A stretch of DNA of 42,629 bases, taken from the IMG/VR virus record IMGVR_UViG_3300007540_000030, positions 1-42,629 of that record; one strand, given 5' to 3'. This DNA comes from a virus. How positions within the stretch are numbered: position 1 is the stretch's first letter; each line of letters opens with the position of its first letter. The notes beneath the pieces were generated by a model. That model worked only from the letters and a program-made list of their open reading frames with translations, made no database searches and was not told the origin of the DNA. A program made the position numbers and the translations under genes. Below, piece after piece: positions 1 through 7,180 of the stretch.

Positions 1-214
1 TAGTCCTCAAAACATTAAAGAACTTTTCTCCTGAAAAAGGTTCAGCCTTTAATTATTTTACTACCGTCATCTTGAACAATCTAAAGCTTCTCTATACAAA
101 AAGAAAGAAGTATATTGATAAGGTACACGAGTACCGAAAGATTATGGGTGATTTTGGGGTTCAGTCTCAGACTGAAAAAACTGATACAGATTTGAATACT
201 CCACCTGGACGCTA
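1..214 (+). CDS. Probable gp55-like late sigma factor, C-terminal part (5' end outside window)
   Basis: An open frame with no stop enters from the left edge (first full codon at base 3) and ends with TAA at 212-214, giving about 70 C-terminal residues. It contains FSPEKGSAFNYFTTVILNN followed by a basic helix (YTKRKKYIDKVHEYRKIM). This matches in order and spacing the T4 gp55 segment with FDETK, then HAYITQ, then a Lys/Arg-rich helix, which is the sigma region 2-like core-binding part of the phage late sigma factor. gp55-type proteins direct host RNA polymerase to short TATA-like late promoters, which fits the recurring AT-rich elements elsewhere in this window. The tail after this helix is polar and low in complexity. 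Its 3' end overlaps the convergent thioredoxin-like gene by 73 bases. The family call rests on one short motif region by eye; another sigma-like or helical regulator is possible. Confidence 0.6.
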
Positions 215-474
215 ACCCTACCATTCTTTGTCGTCAGTAACGACGGCACTGAAGTGATGGAAAAGCTGGAGAAACATTCAGGAGTATCCCAACTGTTAAT
301 CAGATAGAGGGTTTCGTCCCCTTCCTGCTGCGCCCACTGTTCAGCCATTTCCAGGATTTTAGCGCACCTCTTATCCCACAGAGAGTGGTACAAGACCAGG
401 ATATCTGTCTCGCTCTTAGACTTAAGAGCTTCGTTTACTTCACTATCCGTTGTTAGTTTCTTTAGCGTTCTCAT
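142..474 (-). CDS. Thioredoxin-like protein with a single active-site cysteine
   Basis: This 110-residue protein has a thioredoxin-fold pattern: a hydrophobic strand (DILVLYHSLW), a helix after the active-site position, a second strand (TLYLINSWD), a VPSLL segment at the cis-proline position and a final strand and helix (VSVQVEYSNLYQFF). The active-site position reads WDKRC where thioredoxins have WCGPC, so only the second cysteine remains. A normal dithiol redox cycle is therefore unlikely; it may act as a binding protein or in monothiol chemistry. The start is taken at the internal ATG at 474, preceded by GAGAAG, because a longer frame to 549 would overlap the upstream gene by 107 bases; the chosen start still overlaps it by 32. 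It is co-directional with the 109-residue gene and converges on the gp55-like gene. Confidence 0.65.
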   Translation of the reverse strand: MRTLKKLTTDSEVNEALKSKSETDILVLYHSLWDKRCAKILEMAEQWAQQEGDETLYLINSWDTPECFSSFSITSVPSLLTTKNGRVSVQVEYSNLYQFFQSETEPQNHP

Positions 475-772
475 CGGACTTCTCGGACTTCTCGTATTCA
501 GCCATGATTTTTGCTTTTTCTTCTTCTGGCATGTTGCTAATCTTTTCATTCAGCTCTTCCATGGTGGCGGAAATGCCTTTGAAAAATAAGATTTTAGCAA
601 GGTCGTCATCAGACATACCAGCAGCCAAAGCGTTCTTTACATTTTTCCACCCGGTAGTCTCTTCCTGAGTAAGTTTAATGTATAATTTCATCCTTCGTGT
701 TGAATATTTAATTTTAAAGTTGTAATTGTTAGGGTTCAAAGACCCCAGAGTAATTTTTTCAGATTTTACCAT
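443..772 (-). CDS. Unrecognised small charged helical protein
   Basis: This 109-residue protein is not recognised with certainty. The N-terminal third is basic and polar. From residue 28 (MKLYIKLTQEE) the sequence is mostly helical, with GMSDDDLAKILFFKGI in the middle and a strongly acidic, lysine-rich C-terminus (EEEKAKIMAEYEKSEK). Start choice is uncertain: the ATG at 772 has no Shine-Dalgarno sequence but lies 8 bases after an AATATAATAG element, whereas an internal ATG at 691 has GAAGG directly abutting it, which is too close for a normal ribosome-binding site. It is divergent from the nuclease gene with only 20 bases between the two start codons, and it overlaps the thioredoxin-like gene downstream, suggesting a two-gene operon. 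No function is assigned. Confidence 0.6.
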   Translation of the reverse strand: MVKSEKITLGSLNPNNYNFKIKYSTRRMKLYIKLTQEETTGWKNVKNALAAGMSDDDLAKILFFKGISATMEELNEKISNMPEEEKAKIMAEYEKSEKSDENAKETNNG

Positions 773-780
773 TTTAGTTA

Positions 781-790
781 CTATTATATT
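781..790 (-). promoter_or_regulatory. Candidate late-promoter-like element AATATAATAG
   Basis: On the minus strand AATATAATAGTA lies 8 bases upstream of the ATG at 772. It shares ATATAATAGTA with the element in front of the gp13-like gene at 8843-8853. The whole 20-base gap between this gene and the divergent nuclease gene is AT-rich, so it could also serve the plus strand. Confidence 0.35.
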
Positions 791-792
791 AA

Positions 793-1299
793 ATGGGAAA
801 AAAGATTGAAGACATTCTATCCCACGGCGAATTCAAACAAAAAAAGAGAATTAATAGCCGTAGAAAAGGAAATGCATTTGAAAGAAAAATCTCTACATTG
901 TTAAACGAGAGATTTGAGACAAACGAGTTTTGCCGTTCTCCAGGTTCAGGAGCATTTGCAACAACTCATAAGTTACCTCAACACATTAAAGTCCACGGGG
1001 ACTTAATTACACCAGAAAAATTTAAATTTGTTATTGAGTGTAAATCAGGGTACACGGTTGAGCTTGACGATTTGTTCAAACCTAAATCAGATTTTTGGGC
1101 ATTTATCGACCAAGCTAAGAGAGATGCAAAAGCAGCCAATAAGGATTGGTTGATGGTGTACCAAAAAACTAGAAGAAAGGCAGTCGTGGTTTCTAATGTT
1201 AAATACGCTCTAAAGCATGTAGAGTTATTTGGAGACTGCTACATGTATAGCTTCGATGAGTTCATTAAGCTTCCTGTAAATTTTTTCTTCTCCGACTGA
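793..1299 (+). CDS. PD-(D/E)xK nuclease, Holliday-junction-resolvase-like
   Basis: This 168-residue protein has the motif order of small PD-(D/E)xK nucleases of the archaeal Hjc and phage resolvase type. These are a basic N-terminus, KGNAFERKIS with a conserved Glu at residue 30, FCRSPGSGAF, HGDLITP with the metal-binding Asp at 70, and FVIECKSG with the ExK pair Glu82 and Lys84. A DNA-processing role such as junction resolution or debranching before packaging is the best inference; a recombination or repair nuclease is an alternative. It is the only complete plus-strand gene in the window. Its start is 20 bases from the divergent 109-residue gene and has no visible Shine-Dalgarno sequence. 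Its last 75 bases overlap the end of the convergent 824-residue gene. Confidence 0.8.
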   Translation: MGKKIEDILSHGEFKQKKRINSRRKGNAFERKISTLLNERFETNEFCRSPGSGAFATTHKLPQHIKVHGDLITPEKFKFVIECKSGYTVELDDLFKPKSDFWAFIDQAKRDAKAANKDWLMVYQKTRRKAVVVSNVKYALKHVELFGDCYMYSFDEFIKLPVNFFFSD

Positions 1300-3699
1300 A
1301 TTAGTATTCTCTGAGATTGCTGTTGCAAGTATATCAAAGAGTTTAGGTTTAATCTTTGCTTCCATCTTAGGATAGAACACTCCTCCACCCCGAGAAGTTT
1401 TTCCTCTTAGGTCAGTGGAGAACACAACCTCGTTACCTATAGTCCAAGTATAACCTCCAGATGGGGTTCTCGTAGGCTTAGCTTTGCTTAAAACATATTT
1501 GGCTACTTGATGGTTGCCAGCGAAGCGTATCTCCCCTCTCATAGCTTTCATCATAGCGTCATCCTCTTCGGTGACGAAGGAGCTAATCAAATCATTCATT
1601 GCAAAACCTTCGTTTAGAGAAGGGTCTTGCTCTGCTTTCAACTGCCTCAGGCGACGAATAAAATTAATTCTAGCATTACCAATGGCAGTATTATCCTTGC
1701 TAGCTATGGCGGTATCGATTTCTTGTTGCCACTCACTAAGCATTCGTAGAGTATCCACATCCCCATCAGCCACGTCTCCTAACAAAACGGAGAATGTAGC
1801 TTTAATTGAAGAGCGAGCTCTAGCATCAGAGCCAAACATAGCCTCTGCTGAACGAGCAATAACAGCATCTACTTCCATAGCCTTCTCTGCTACATTACGC
1901 TGTGAGGGCTTTAAGAATTTCTTCCTGGTAGATGTAAACTCTGCTGCTTCCTCACACTTCTGCCTTTGTGCTGCAGTAGATAAAGTTTCGCAGGGGGTGT
2001 TGTGGTAAGCATATGCAGGAGTATAGTAAGAGCTGCCTGATGGAGTATCTTTATCAAACCCGCTTTGAGATTTTAGTGATACACCTACGCCGCCACCCCC
2101 GGTAGTGTCAACCGTTACCTGTCCTGCTCCCAAATCACTAAGGGCTTGAGCGAACTTTTGTGCATCGTTTACACTAGCAAACTCTACCATAAAATCTGCT
2201 TTAGTTGTGGCTGTAGAAACCTTACCTCTTGAAGTAACTCCAGTAGGGGATACCCCTGCATTTTTCGCTACCCGAGCTAAGAAATATGATTCTTTAATGG
2301 TGTCTTTTATATAATCGACAGCAGCTTTGTTACAATTGTCGGTGTCTATGTCTTTTAGTAGAGATTCAGAAGCGACTCTAGCATCCTCATGCTCAAACGT
2401 CATGCCTAAGTTGCCATCAGTAACAACAAAGTTCTGTATTTGCTCTCCCAAATCGCAGACATCCTTGATAGCTTGAGCAAATGCTTCCATGGCTTCGACA
2501 GTGGTAGCCACAGATTCGGTGCCGAAAAAAGTATTTAAAGTTCCAATCATCAAATCTTCTTTCTTAGTTCCTAAAACTTGATAGATGTTACCTGCCCCAC
2601 CACCAACACTAGAGTTAAAGATAGCGGGTCGGGTATCCCCCGTAGCGCTCCTCACTTCTATGCCTTTAAATTGAGAACAAATATCTTGAGTGTAGCTACC
2701 CATAGACATGCCATACATCTCTTGCCCTGCGTATTGAGGGGAAGAAGCCATACCCTCTAAATAGGCTGCGAAGTTAGGGGCTACTCTCTTAACCGAGTCC
2801 ATGGCTTGTCTTCTTCCAAACCAAGAACCCGCATTGGTTTTAGGGTTACGGCAAACAAAAGAATCTAAGAGTTTTCTTTCCCTGGGAGTTAAATCAGAAT
2901 CATCAATGTAAGAGCCCTCTTTGATTTTTTTTGCTACGCCTATCAAATCCACATGCGCATTAAAAATTTCTTTTTGTACTTCTGGAGCTACCCACGGAGT
3001 ATCCCCACCACGTAGAGACCTTTTGAACTTCATCAACTTGGTGTTGGCACCTGTAGGAGCTAATGTGATTCTATCGAATAAATCCTGAGCATCTATACCA
3101 GGAATAACACCATCCATCTTTTGCGCGGCTTTCTCTATCTCTCCTGGCTGAGCTTCATAAGGAACGTAGTCTGCTGTTTGGTCAATTTCTTGTCCTGTGT
3201 TTGTGTCGAATACAGTTCCGTCGCTTTCTGTTTCGGGTGCCTGTTCCCCTCCAGGCTCAGCCTTTAAATTTGCTTGAGCTCCTTCATCATCCGCAATATC
3301 ACCTTGCAAATACTCTATAGCTCCCGCTAGAGTTTTACTGTTGATTCCTGTATGTCCCCCGCCAACACTAAGAGTGTATCTTGTTCCTTTTTGTGTGCGG
3401 AACTCCACCTTAGGTAATGAGCCAGCTTTTTGCGAAGGAATATACATGGGGTCGTAAGTCCCCCCAGTTCCTCTCATCTGTTCGGGAGGCACTTGTAATT
3501 TTTGTAGAAGGTCTGCTTTAATTTGATTCTTTTGTGCGTCGGGTAATTTTGCCGTACCCCCCATCATGGAATTATATCTTCTACTTAGCTCTTGACGACC
3601 TTTATCTTTAGTAGAGGCATCTTCCTGTTCCGTAAGAGAATATTTTCTCTTTCGGATGGCTTCATAAGATTCCATTAGTTGGTCGAAGATAGATTCCAT
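1225..3699 (-). CDS. Large unrecognised protein downstream of the tail tube gene, possibly a virion protein
   Basis: This 824-residue protein is not recognised. It begins with a charged helix (MESIFDQLMESYEAIRKRKY), then a polar linker, a segment near 95-135 with a glycine-rich strand (TLSVGGGHTGIN), an acidic Pro/Gly linker at about 135-190, and a long mixed region. Around 498-543 it has TTKADFMVEF and later VGVSLKSQSG, an Asp and strand-SLK arrangement reminiscent of some PD-(D/E)xK folds, but the 41-residue spacing is long. SLNEG at 694-698 fits the L-x-E/G cleavage pattern of gp21-type proteases. The gene follows the tail tube, where T4 has its portal, but no portal-like features are seen. 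An ejected internal or tail-associated protein is an inference from position only. The ATG at 3699 lies just after a terminator-like hairpin, and its only GGAG is inside that stem. Confidence 0.7.
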   Translation of the reverse strand: MESIFDQLMESYEAIRKRKYSLTEQEDASTKDKGRQELSRRYNSMMGGTAKLPDAQKNQIKADLLQKLQVPPEQMRGTGGTYDPMYIPSQKAGSLPKVEFRTQKGTRYTLSVGGGHTGINSKTLAGAIEYLQGDIADDEGAQANLKAEPGGEQAPETESDGTVFDTNTGQEIDQTADYVPYEAQPGEIEKAAQKMDGVIPGIDAQDLFDRITLAPTGANTKLMKFKRSLRGGDTPWVAPEVQKEIFNAHVDLIGVAKKIKEGSYIDDSDLTPRERKLLDSFVCRNPKTNAGSWFGRRQAMDSVKRVAPNFAAYLEGMASSPQYAGQEMYGMSMGSYTQDICSQFKGIEVRSATGDTRPAIFNSSVGGGAGNIYQVLGTKKEDLMIGTLNTFFGTESVATTVEAMEAFAQAIKDVCDLGEQIQNFVVTDGNLGMTFEHEDARVASESLLKDIDTDNCNKAAVDYIKDTIKESYFLARVAKNAGVSPTGVTSRGKVSTATTKADFMVEFASVNDAQKFAQALSDLGAGQVTVDTTGGGGVGVSLKSQSGFDKDTPSGSSYYTPAYAYHNTPCETLSTAAQRQKCEEAAEFTSTRKKFLKPSQRNVAEKAMEVDAVIARSAEAMFGSDARARSSIKATFSVLLGDVADGDVDTLRMLSEWQQEIDTAIASKDNTAIGNARINFIRRLRQLKAEQDPSLNEGFAMNDLISSFVTEEDDAMMKAMRGEIRFAGNHQVAKYVLSKAKPTRTPSGGYTWTIGNEVVFSTDLRGKTSRGGGVFYPKMEAKIKPKLFDILATAISENTNSVGEEKIYRKLNELIEAIHVAVSK

Positions 3700-3706
3700 G
3701 TCAATA

Positions 3707-3742
3707 TAAAAGGCTCCCCACCATTAGATAGGAAGCCTTTTT
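3707..3742 (-). terminator. Hairpin terminator after the tail tube gene
   Basis: On the minus strand AAAAGGCTTCC pairs with GGAGCCTTTT across a 13-base loop with one bulged base, and the right arm runs on into TTTTATATT. It lies 18 bases after the tube gene stop and 7 bases before the next ATG. Its stem also contains the only Shine-Dalgarno-like GGAG of the downstream gene. The arms are rich in A and T at the base, so it may act on both strands. Confidence 0.7.
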
Positions 3743-3760
3743 GGGAACTTTAATTATTTA

Positions 3761-4426
3761 TTAGCCAAGCCCGGGAATGAGGCTTCCTAAAAAGTTTTCA
3801 AAGGCGCTATCAGTGGTTTTATATTGTACAATCATATCGTACTTGATTTCGCAATCAATAGTTGCAAAATCATTCGTGCCATAAGAAAGTTCGCCAATAG
3901 ACCATTTGATTGGGAACGCGCCATAAAGCTTAGCTACCAGTTTTGGATTGCGCTGGTTATCTAATTGAATAACTTCTATCGTTCTCTTGAATTGGTCGCC
4001 TGCGATGACAGGGTTCGAGTGGGTACCAAAGATTGGGTCATAAGTTGTTCTCATCCACGCATATAGTAACTTAGCAGTATCTCCTTTAATCATATTATCA
4101 AAGGAAATGGTAGCCGTTTGCGTAGAAGGTCGTCCAGGATAGTAAAATCTATCGTTAACTTTGTTAACGTCGATAGTTTCTACGTTATAGGAAAGACCAG
4201 TTACACGGCGAGCTGCTAACGTTAAGGTATCGTTGGTGTCAGTAAAATTAAAGAAGTTATCTACTGTACCAAGAATACCAGCTATATTAGGGATTCTAAC
4301 AATCCACCCATACGCCCGAAAAGAATCGTACATATGTGTGAGTTTGTGACCTTCGGTGATGTCGATATCAAGTTCACGGGAGCTTTGCCTCCAAAACTCG
4401 TCTACTGCTTCTACGTTAAATGCCAT
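3761..4426 (-). CDS. gp19: Tail tube protein, T4 gp19-like
   Basis: This 221-residue protein directly follows the sheath gene, as gp19 follows gp18 in T4. It shows the tube-protein pattern: an N-terminal helix (VDEFWRQSSREL), a segment beginning YGWIVRIPNIAG, a conserved region with FYYPGRP and TATISFDNM, AWMRTTYDP, then paired strands ending in GAFPIKWSIGELSY and ATIDCEIKYDMIVQY. Stacked hexamers of this protein form the inner tube through which DNA is ejected. It is longer than T4 gp19 (163 residues), with an extended N-terminus and a short hydrophobic C-terminal tail (FENFLGSLIPGLG). AGGAG at 4435-4439 is a good ribosome-binding site, and a CTATATAATA element lies just upstream. A terminator hairpin follows the stop codon. 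Confidence 0.88.
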   Translation of the reverse strand: MAFNVEAVDEFWRQSSRELDIDITEGHKLTHMYDSFRAYGWIVRIPNIAGILGTVDNFFNFTDTNDTLTLAARRVTGLSYNVETIDVNKVNDRFYYPGRPSTQTATISFDNMIKGDTAKLLYAWMRTTYDPIFGTHSNPVIAGDQFKRTIEVIQLDNQRNPKLVAKLYGAFPIKWSIGELSYGTNDFATIDCEIKYDMIVQYKTTDSAFENFLGSLIPGLG

Positions 4427-4440
4427 TGTTTAATCTCCTG

Positions 4441-4450
4441 TATTATATAG
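4441..4450 (-). promoter_or_regulatory. Candidate late-promoter-like element CTATATAATA
   Basis: CTATATAATA on the minus strand sits between the sheath stop and the tube Shine-Dalgarno sequence. With T4 late-promoter geometry the transcript would begin near 4436, inside that Shine-Dalgarno sequence. The element may therefore have a different start point or another function here. Confidence 0.35.
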
Positions 4451-4454
4451 GGTC

Positions 4455-6875
4455 CTAGCTAGCGCTTGCCACTCCTCCAGTCTGGCTAGTTACGTTGATT
4501 TCGAATACGACAATTTCTGCAGTTTTCGTAGGCTGTACGATTACCTTACACCAGAGTTCGTTTCTATCGATTCTAGCTGGAGTATTTACTGTCTCATCGC
4601 AGATTACCTTAAAGGCGTCTAAGCCTCTACGGTCTTTAATGTCTTGCAAGAGTGGTTGCAGAACATCAACAATTTGTTGTCTAGTGATTGCATCATTAGG
4701 TTCGAACACAAAGCGTCTAGTACCAGCTAGGATTTGTTTCCTAATTTGAATCATTAGTCGTCTTACGTTAATTCTATCCAGGGCGGTAGAGGCTCTTTGA
4801 GCAGTTCTTTGCCCGAAGATTACTAAACCGTCCTGAGGGAAGCTTACAATTGGGTTGATTACGTTGCCTCCAGCGTATAGAGTATCTCTGTCGCCTTGGT
4901 TAAGAGTAACTTCAGCTTCAGTAGGCTTGGTTAGTCTGCCTCTTCTCAAACCAGCAGGAGCAAACCATGGGTCTGCAACTTCATCTGTGAATGCCATCTG
5001 TCTGACAGCAAACACACCTGGGTCTAGATACTGGTCGGTAGCAGTGAAGACATTGAAAGTCTTTAGCCATGACCAATAAATAGCAGCGTAAGAGGAGTTA
5101 AGTGGAGAAGTTCTTCCATCACCTTTTCCGTTATGCCAGTTGATGGCTTCTTGTGCAGTTTTCAATCCTTGTGGGGGAGATAGTACAGCTAAGAAGTTTT
5201 GAGTTTGCTCAGCAACTGTTACTAAGTTATTTTGAACTGATTGCGTAGTAATACCTGGAACTAGGCACAGAGATAGGTTTAAGGTATCATCTCTGAAAGC
5301 CTGCATACCGCTTCTGTTTACTTGGTTTCCAATCAGCGCTTGAGTTACATTAGTATTAGTTAGGCTGTTGTTGTAGCTACCTGCGTCACCATTTACCCCG
5401 CTAACAAAGTCGTAGTTTCCTGCGAGTACTTTAGGGAAGGTTAGTGTTTGTGCACCGTTAGCGTTGTTAAGAGCTAATGAAGCTGCGTAACTAATGCCTT
5501 GTTGGGCGTTACCACTAACACCATTTTGTGCAGCTGCCGTGAACGTTCCACTGTACGTAGTAGGTCTGGTAGTTGTAGCCGCTCCTGCATAGAAGTTGTT
5601 AGAGTCTACATAAGCAAATCTAGCGTAGTACAAGTCTGACGTTTCGTTATTGCCATAAGTATTGGTATTAAGCACATCCATAACATCGTAAAGAGTGCTG
5701 TTCGGGTCATTAACAAAATCTACAATATTGCTCTCAGCGGTAGCGCCGTCACTTTGCATATCAAAGACGGTATCCTTGCCTCTCTTGGCAGTAACCGCAG
5801 CTCGCAAGCCATAGGTAGTGACTCCAGTGCCTGTATTAGTAGAAGAGTAGTTATACCCTAAGCCTGGATGTAGTGATTGTAGGTTAATCGTACCACCCGT
5901 TGCCGAGGTAGGAGCTATGGTATTACCTAGAGAGTATACGCCAGAGCCGACCCAGCCTGATGCGTCTGCATCAGTGGGAAGTCCCGATAGTCCACCTTCG
6001 GCAAATCTCCAACTGTGCTGAACGTCTCCCATGGCAGTATAATCAACACCAGGAGTTCCAAACAGTCTCAGACCCCCCGCAGGACCAGCCATAGAGCTAG
6101 GAGCTCCGAAAGGCTTATCGTCGTTGTCTAAGAAGCCAGCGTTACTTCGTAAATCACTTACAGAAGGTTGAGCTACAGTTCCTCCAGGTCCTTGTAGAGA
6201 TACATCTCCACCACCAGCGACCTGACCAGTAGAGCCTAAAGCGCTAAAGTGGCTTGCAGTACTGGCAAAACCGCGAACTTTCATGTAAGCACCTGCGCCA
6301 GCGAACTTAGAAACGAAAGCGCCAACGTGTCCTTCATCGCCGCTAACGAAAGTAAACGGAGCAGATTCATCTAGGTACGTGGCTACAGTTTCGTTAATAG
6401 TATTAATAACTTGGTCTTGGTCAGTAGAGCTTGGCACACCGACAACGTAAGGGTTATCAGGGCTTACTTGAACTCCATCTTGGTTCCAAACATCAATGAG
6501 GAAAGCGTAAGAAACTCCAACACCAGCCGATTCGTTAAGACCACTTAGGGAGGAAACCCAGACAGCAGGCTGAGTACCAGCCGATACGTTTACGCTAGCA
6601 GCACTTTGTGTTTGAGCTGCTGCACGAACGAAGTAAACTGAGTTTGTTCTCTCCAGAATTTGGTAAGCACCCCACAGACCCTGACCGCCAACAACAGTTC
6701 TTGGGTCACCAAAAGTGTTGATTAACTGCTCTGCATTAGATACTAAGATTGCCTTATCTACGGGACCTTTAGACCCAAAGCCGAGAACCCCAACAACACT
6801 GCTGTTGAGGGAAGGGATGTAATCAGAAAAATCTTTTTCTATTACATAATTTCCGGGACTTACGAAACTTGCCAT
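4455..6875 (-). CDS. gp18: Tail sheath protein, T4 gp18-like
   Basis: This 806-residue protein is the contractile sheath subunit. The N-terminus has the hallmark SPGNYVIEKDFSDYIP, then VVGVLGFGSKGPVDKAILV and LINTFGDPR. The C-terminal third holds the conserved core: RLMIQIRKQILAGTRRFVFE, PNDAITRQQIVDVLQPLL, RRGLDAFKVICDET, NTPARIDRNELWCKVIVQP and KTAEIVVFEINV. That core forms the subunit-linking strands and the tube-facing layer. T4 gp18 has 659 residues; the extra length lies in the variable, Ser/Gly/Asn-rich outer domains at about 100-500. AGGAG at 6883-6887 is a strong ribosome-binding site. It is encoded between the small 80-residue protein and the tube protein. Confidence 0.93.
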   Translation of the reverse strand: MASFVSPGNYVIEKDFSDYIPSLNSSVVGVLGFGSKGPVDKAILVSNAEQLINTFGDPRTVVGGQGLWGAYQILERTNSVYFVRAAAQTQSAASVNVSAGTQPAVWVSSLSGLNESAGVGVSYAFLIDVWNQDGVQVSPDNPYVVGVPSSTDQDQVINTINETVATYLDESAPFTFVSGDEGHVGAFVSKFAGAGAYMKVRGFASTASHFSALGSTGQVAGGGDVSLQGPGGTVAQPSVSDLRSNAGFLDNDDKPFGAPSSMAGPAGGLRLFGTPGVDYTAMGDVQHSWRFAEGGLSGLPTDADASGWVGSGVYSLGNTIAPTSATGGTINLQSLHPGLGYNYSSTNTGTGVTTYGLRAAVTAKRGKDTVFDMQSDGATAESNIVDFVNDPNSTLYDVMDVLNTNTYGNNETSDLYYARFAYVDSNNFYAGAATTTRPTTYSGTFTAAAQNGVSGNAQQGISYAASLALNNANGAQTLTFPKVLAGNYDFVSGVNGDAGSYNNSLTNTNVTQALIGNQVNRSGMQAFRDDTLNLSLCLVPGITTQSVQNNLVTVAEQTQNFLAVLSPPQGLKTAQEAINWHNGKGDGRTSPLNSSYAAIYWSWLKTFNVFTATDQYLDPGVFAVRQMAFTDEVADPWFAPAGLRRGRLTKPTEAEVTLNQGDRDTLYAGGNVINPIVSFPQDGLVIFGQRTAQRASTALDRINVRRLMIQIRKQILAGTRRFVFEPNDAITRQQIVDVLQPLLQDIKDRRGLDAFKVICDETVNTPARIDRNELWCKVIVQPTKTAEIVVFEINVTSQTGGVASAS

Positions 6876-6885
6876 TTATATTCTC

Positions 6886-7128
6886 CTAGTTTTCATTTGT
6901 TACTTCAATTAACCTATTCTGAAGGTGTGAATTTGCGGTGGAAGAAAGAGTAACCCTGGGAACTGAAATAGCGTCACCCGGATTTAGCCAGAAATGTTGC
7001 CACTCACCTTTAATCATCAGAATAAGTTCTAGTCCACTACCGCAAACATTAGCGACTCGCATAGTTTTAGGCGTAACAACGGGAGTAGTTTTGGGAGTTG
7101 ATTTTTTAGTTGTGGTTTTTTTAGCCAT
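6886..7128 (-). CDS. Small conserved-looking protein between tail terminator and sheath genes
   Basis: This 80-residue protein has a Lys/Thr/Pro-rich, probably disordered N-terminus (KKTTTKKSTPKTTP), then a compact beta-rich domain. The domain contains MRVANVCGSGLELILM, the turn FWLNPGDAISVP and a helix ending in LQNRLIEV. The W-L-x-P-G-x-x-I-x-V-P pattern followed by a short helix occurs in small phage proteins encoded next to tail sheath genes. I know no experimentally defined function. Its position between a gp15-like terminator and the sheath suggests a minor tail or completion factor. A purine-rich AGAGAAGAG precedes the ATG, and a CTAAATAATAC element lies upstream. Confidence 0.7.
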   Translation of the reverse strand: MAKKTTTKKSTPKTTPVVTPKTMRVANVCGSGLELILMIKGEWQHFWLNPGDAISVPRVTLSSTANSHLQNRLIEVTNEN

Positions 7129-7140
7129 TCTCTTCTCTAT

Positions 7141-7151
7141 GTATTATTTAG
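7141..7151 (-). promoter_or_regulatory. Candidate late-promoter-like element CTAAATAATAC
   Basis: CTAAATAATAC on the minus strand is 12 bases upstream of the 80-residue gene ATG. It is located in the only gap between the gp15-like gene and that gene. A transcript starting about six bases downstream would keep the purine-rich ribosome-binding region. It could serve the small gene, sheath and tube as a unit. Confidence 0.4.
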
Positions 7152-7179
7152 AAGTTTCCGACGAGATAATGGTAAACTT
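7152..7179 (-). other. Weak intergenic hairpin
   Basis: AAGTTTACC and GGAAACTT can pair around an 11-base loop with one bulge, immediately after the gp15-like stop. On the minus strand it is followed by CTAAATAATAC rather than a T-run, so it is not a clear terminator. It could be a processing or stability element. Confidence 0.25.
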
Positions 7180-7180
7180 T

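Noticed and set aside
1514-2008. 164-residue plus-strand frame inside the 824-residue gene
   Set aside because: Ser/Ala-rich reverse shadow of the opposite coding strand, with no recognisable start signals.
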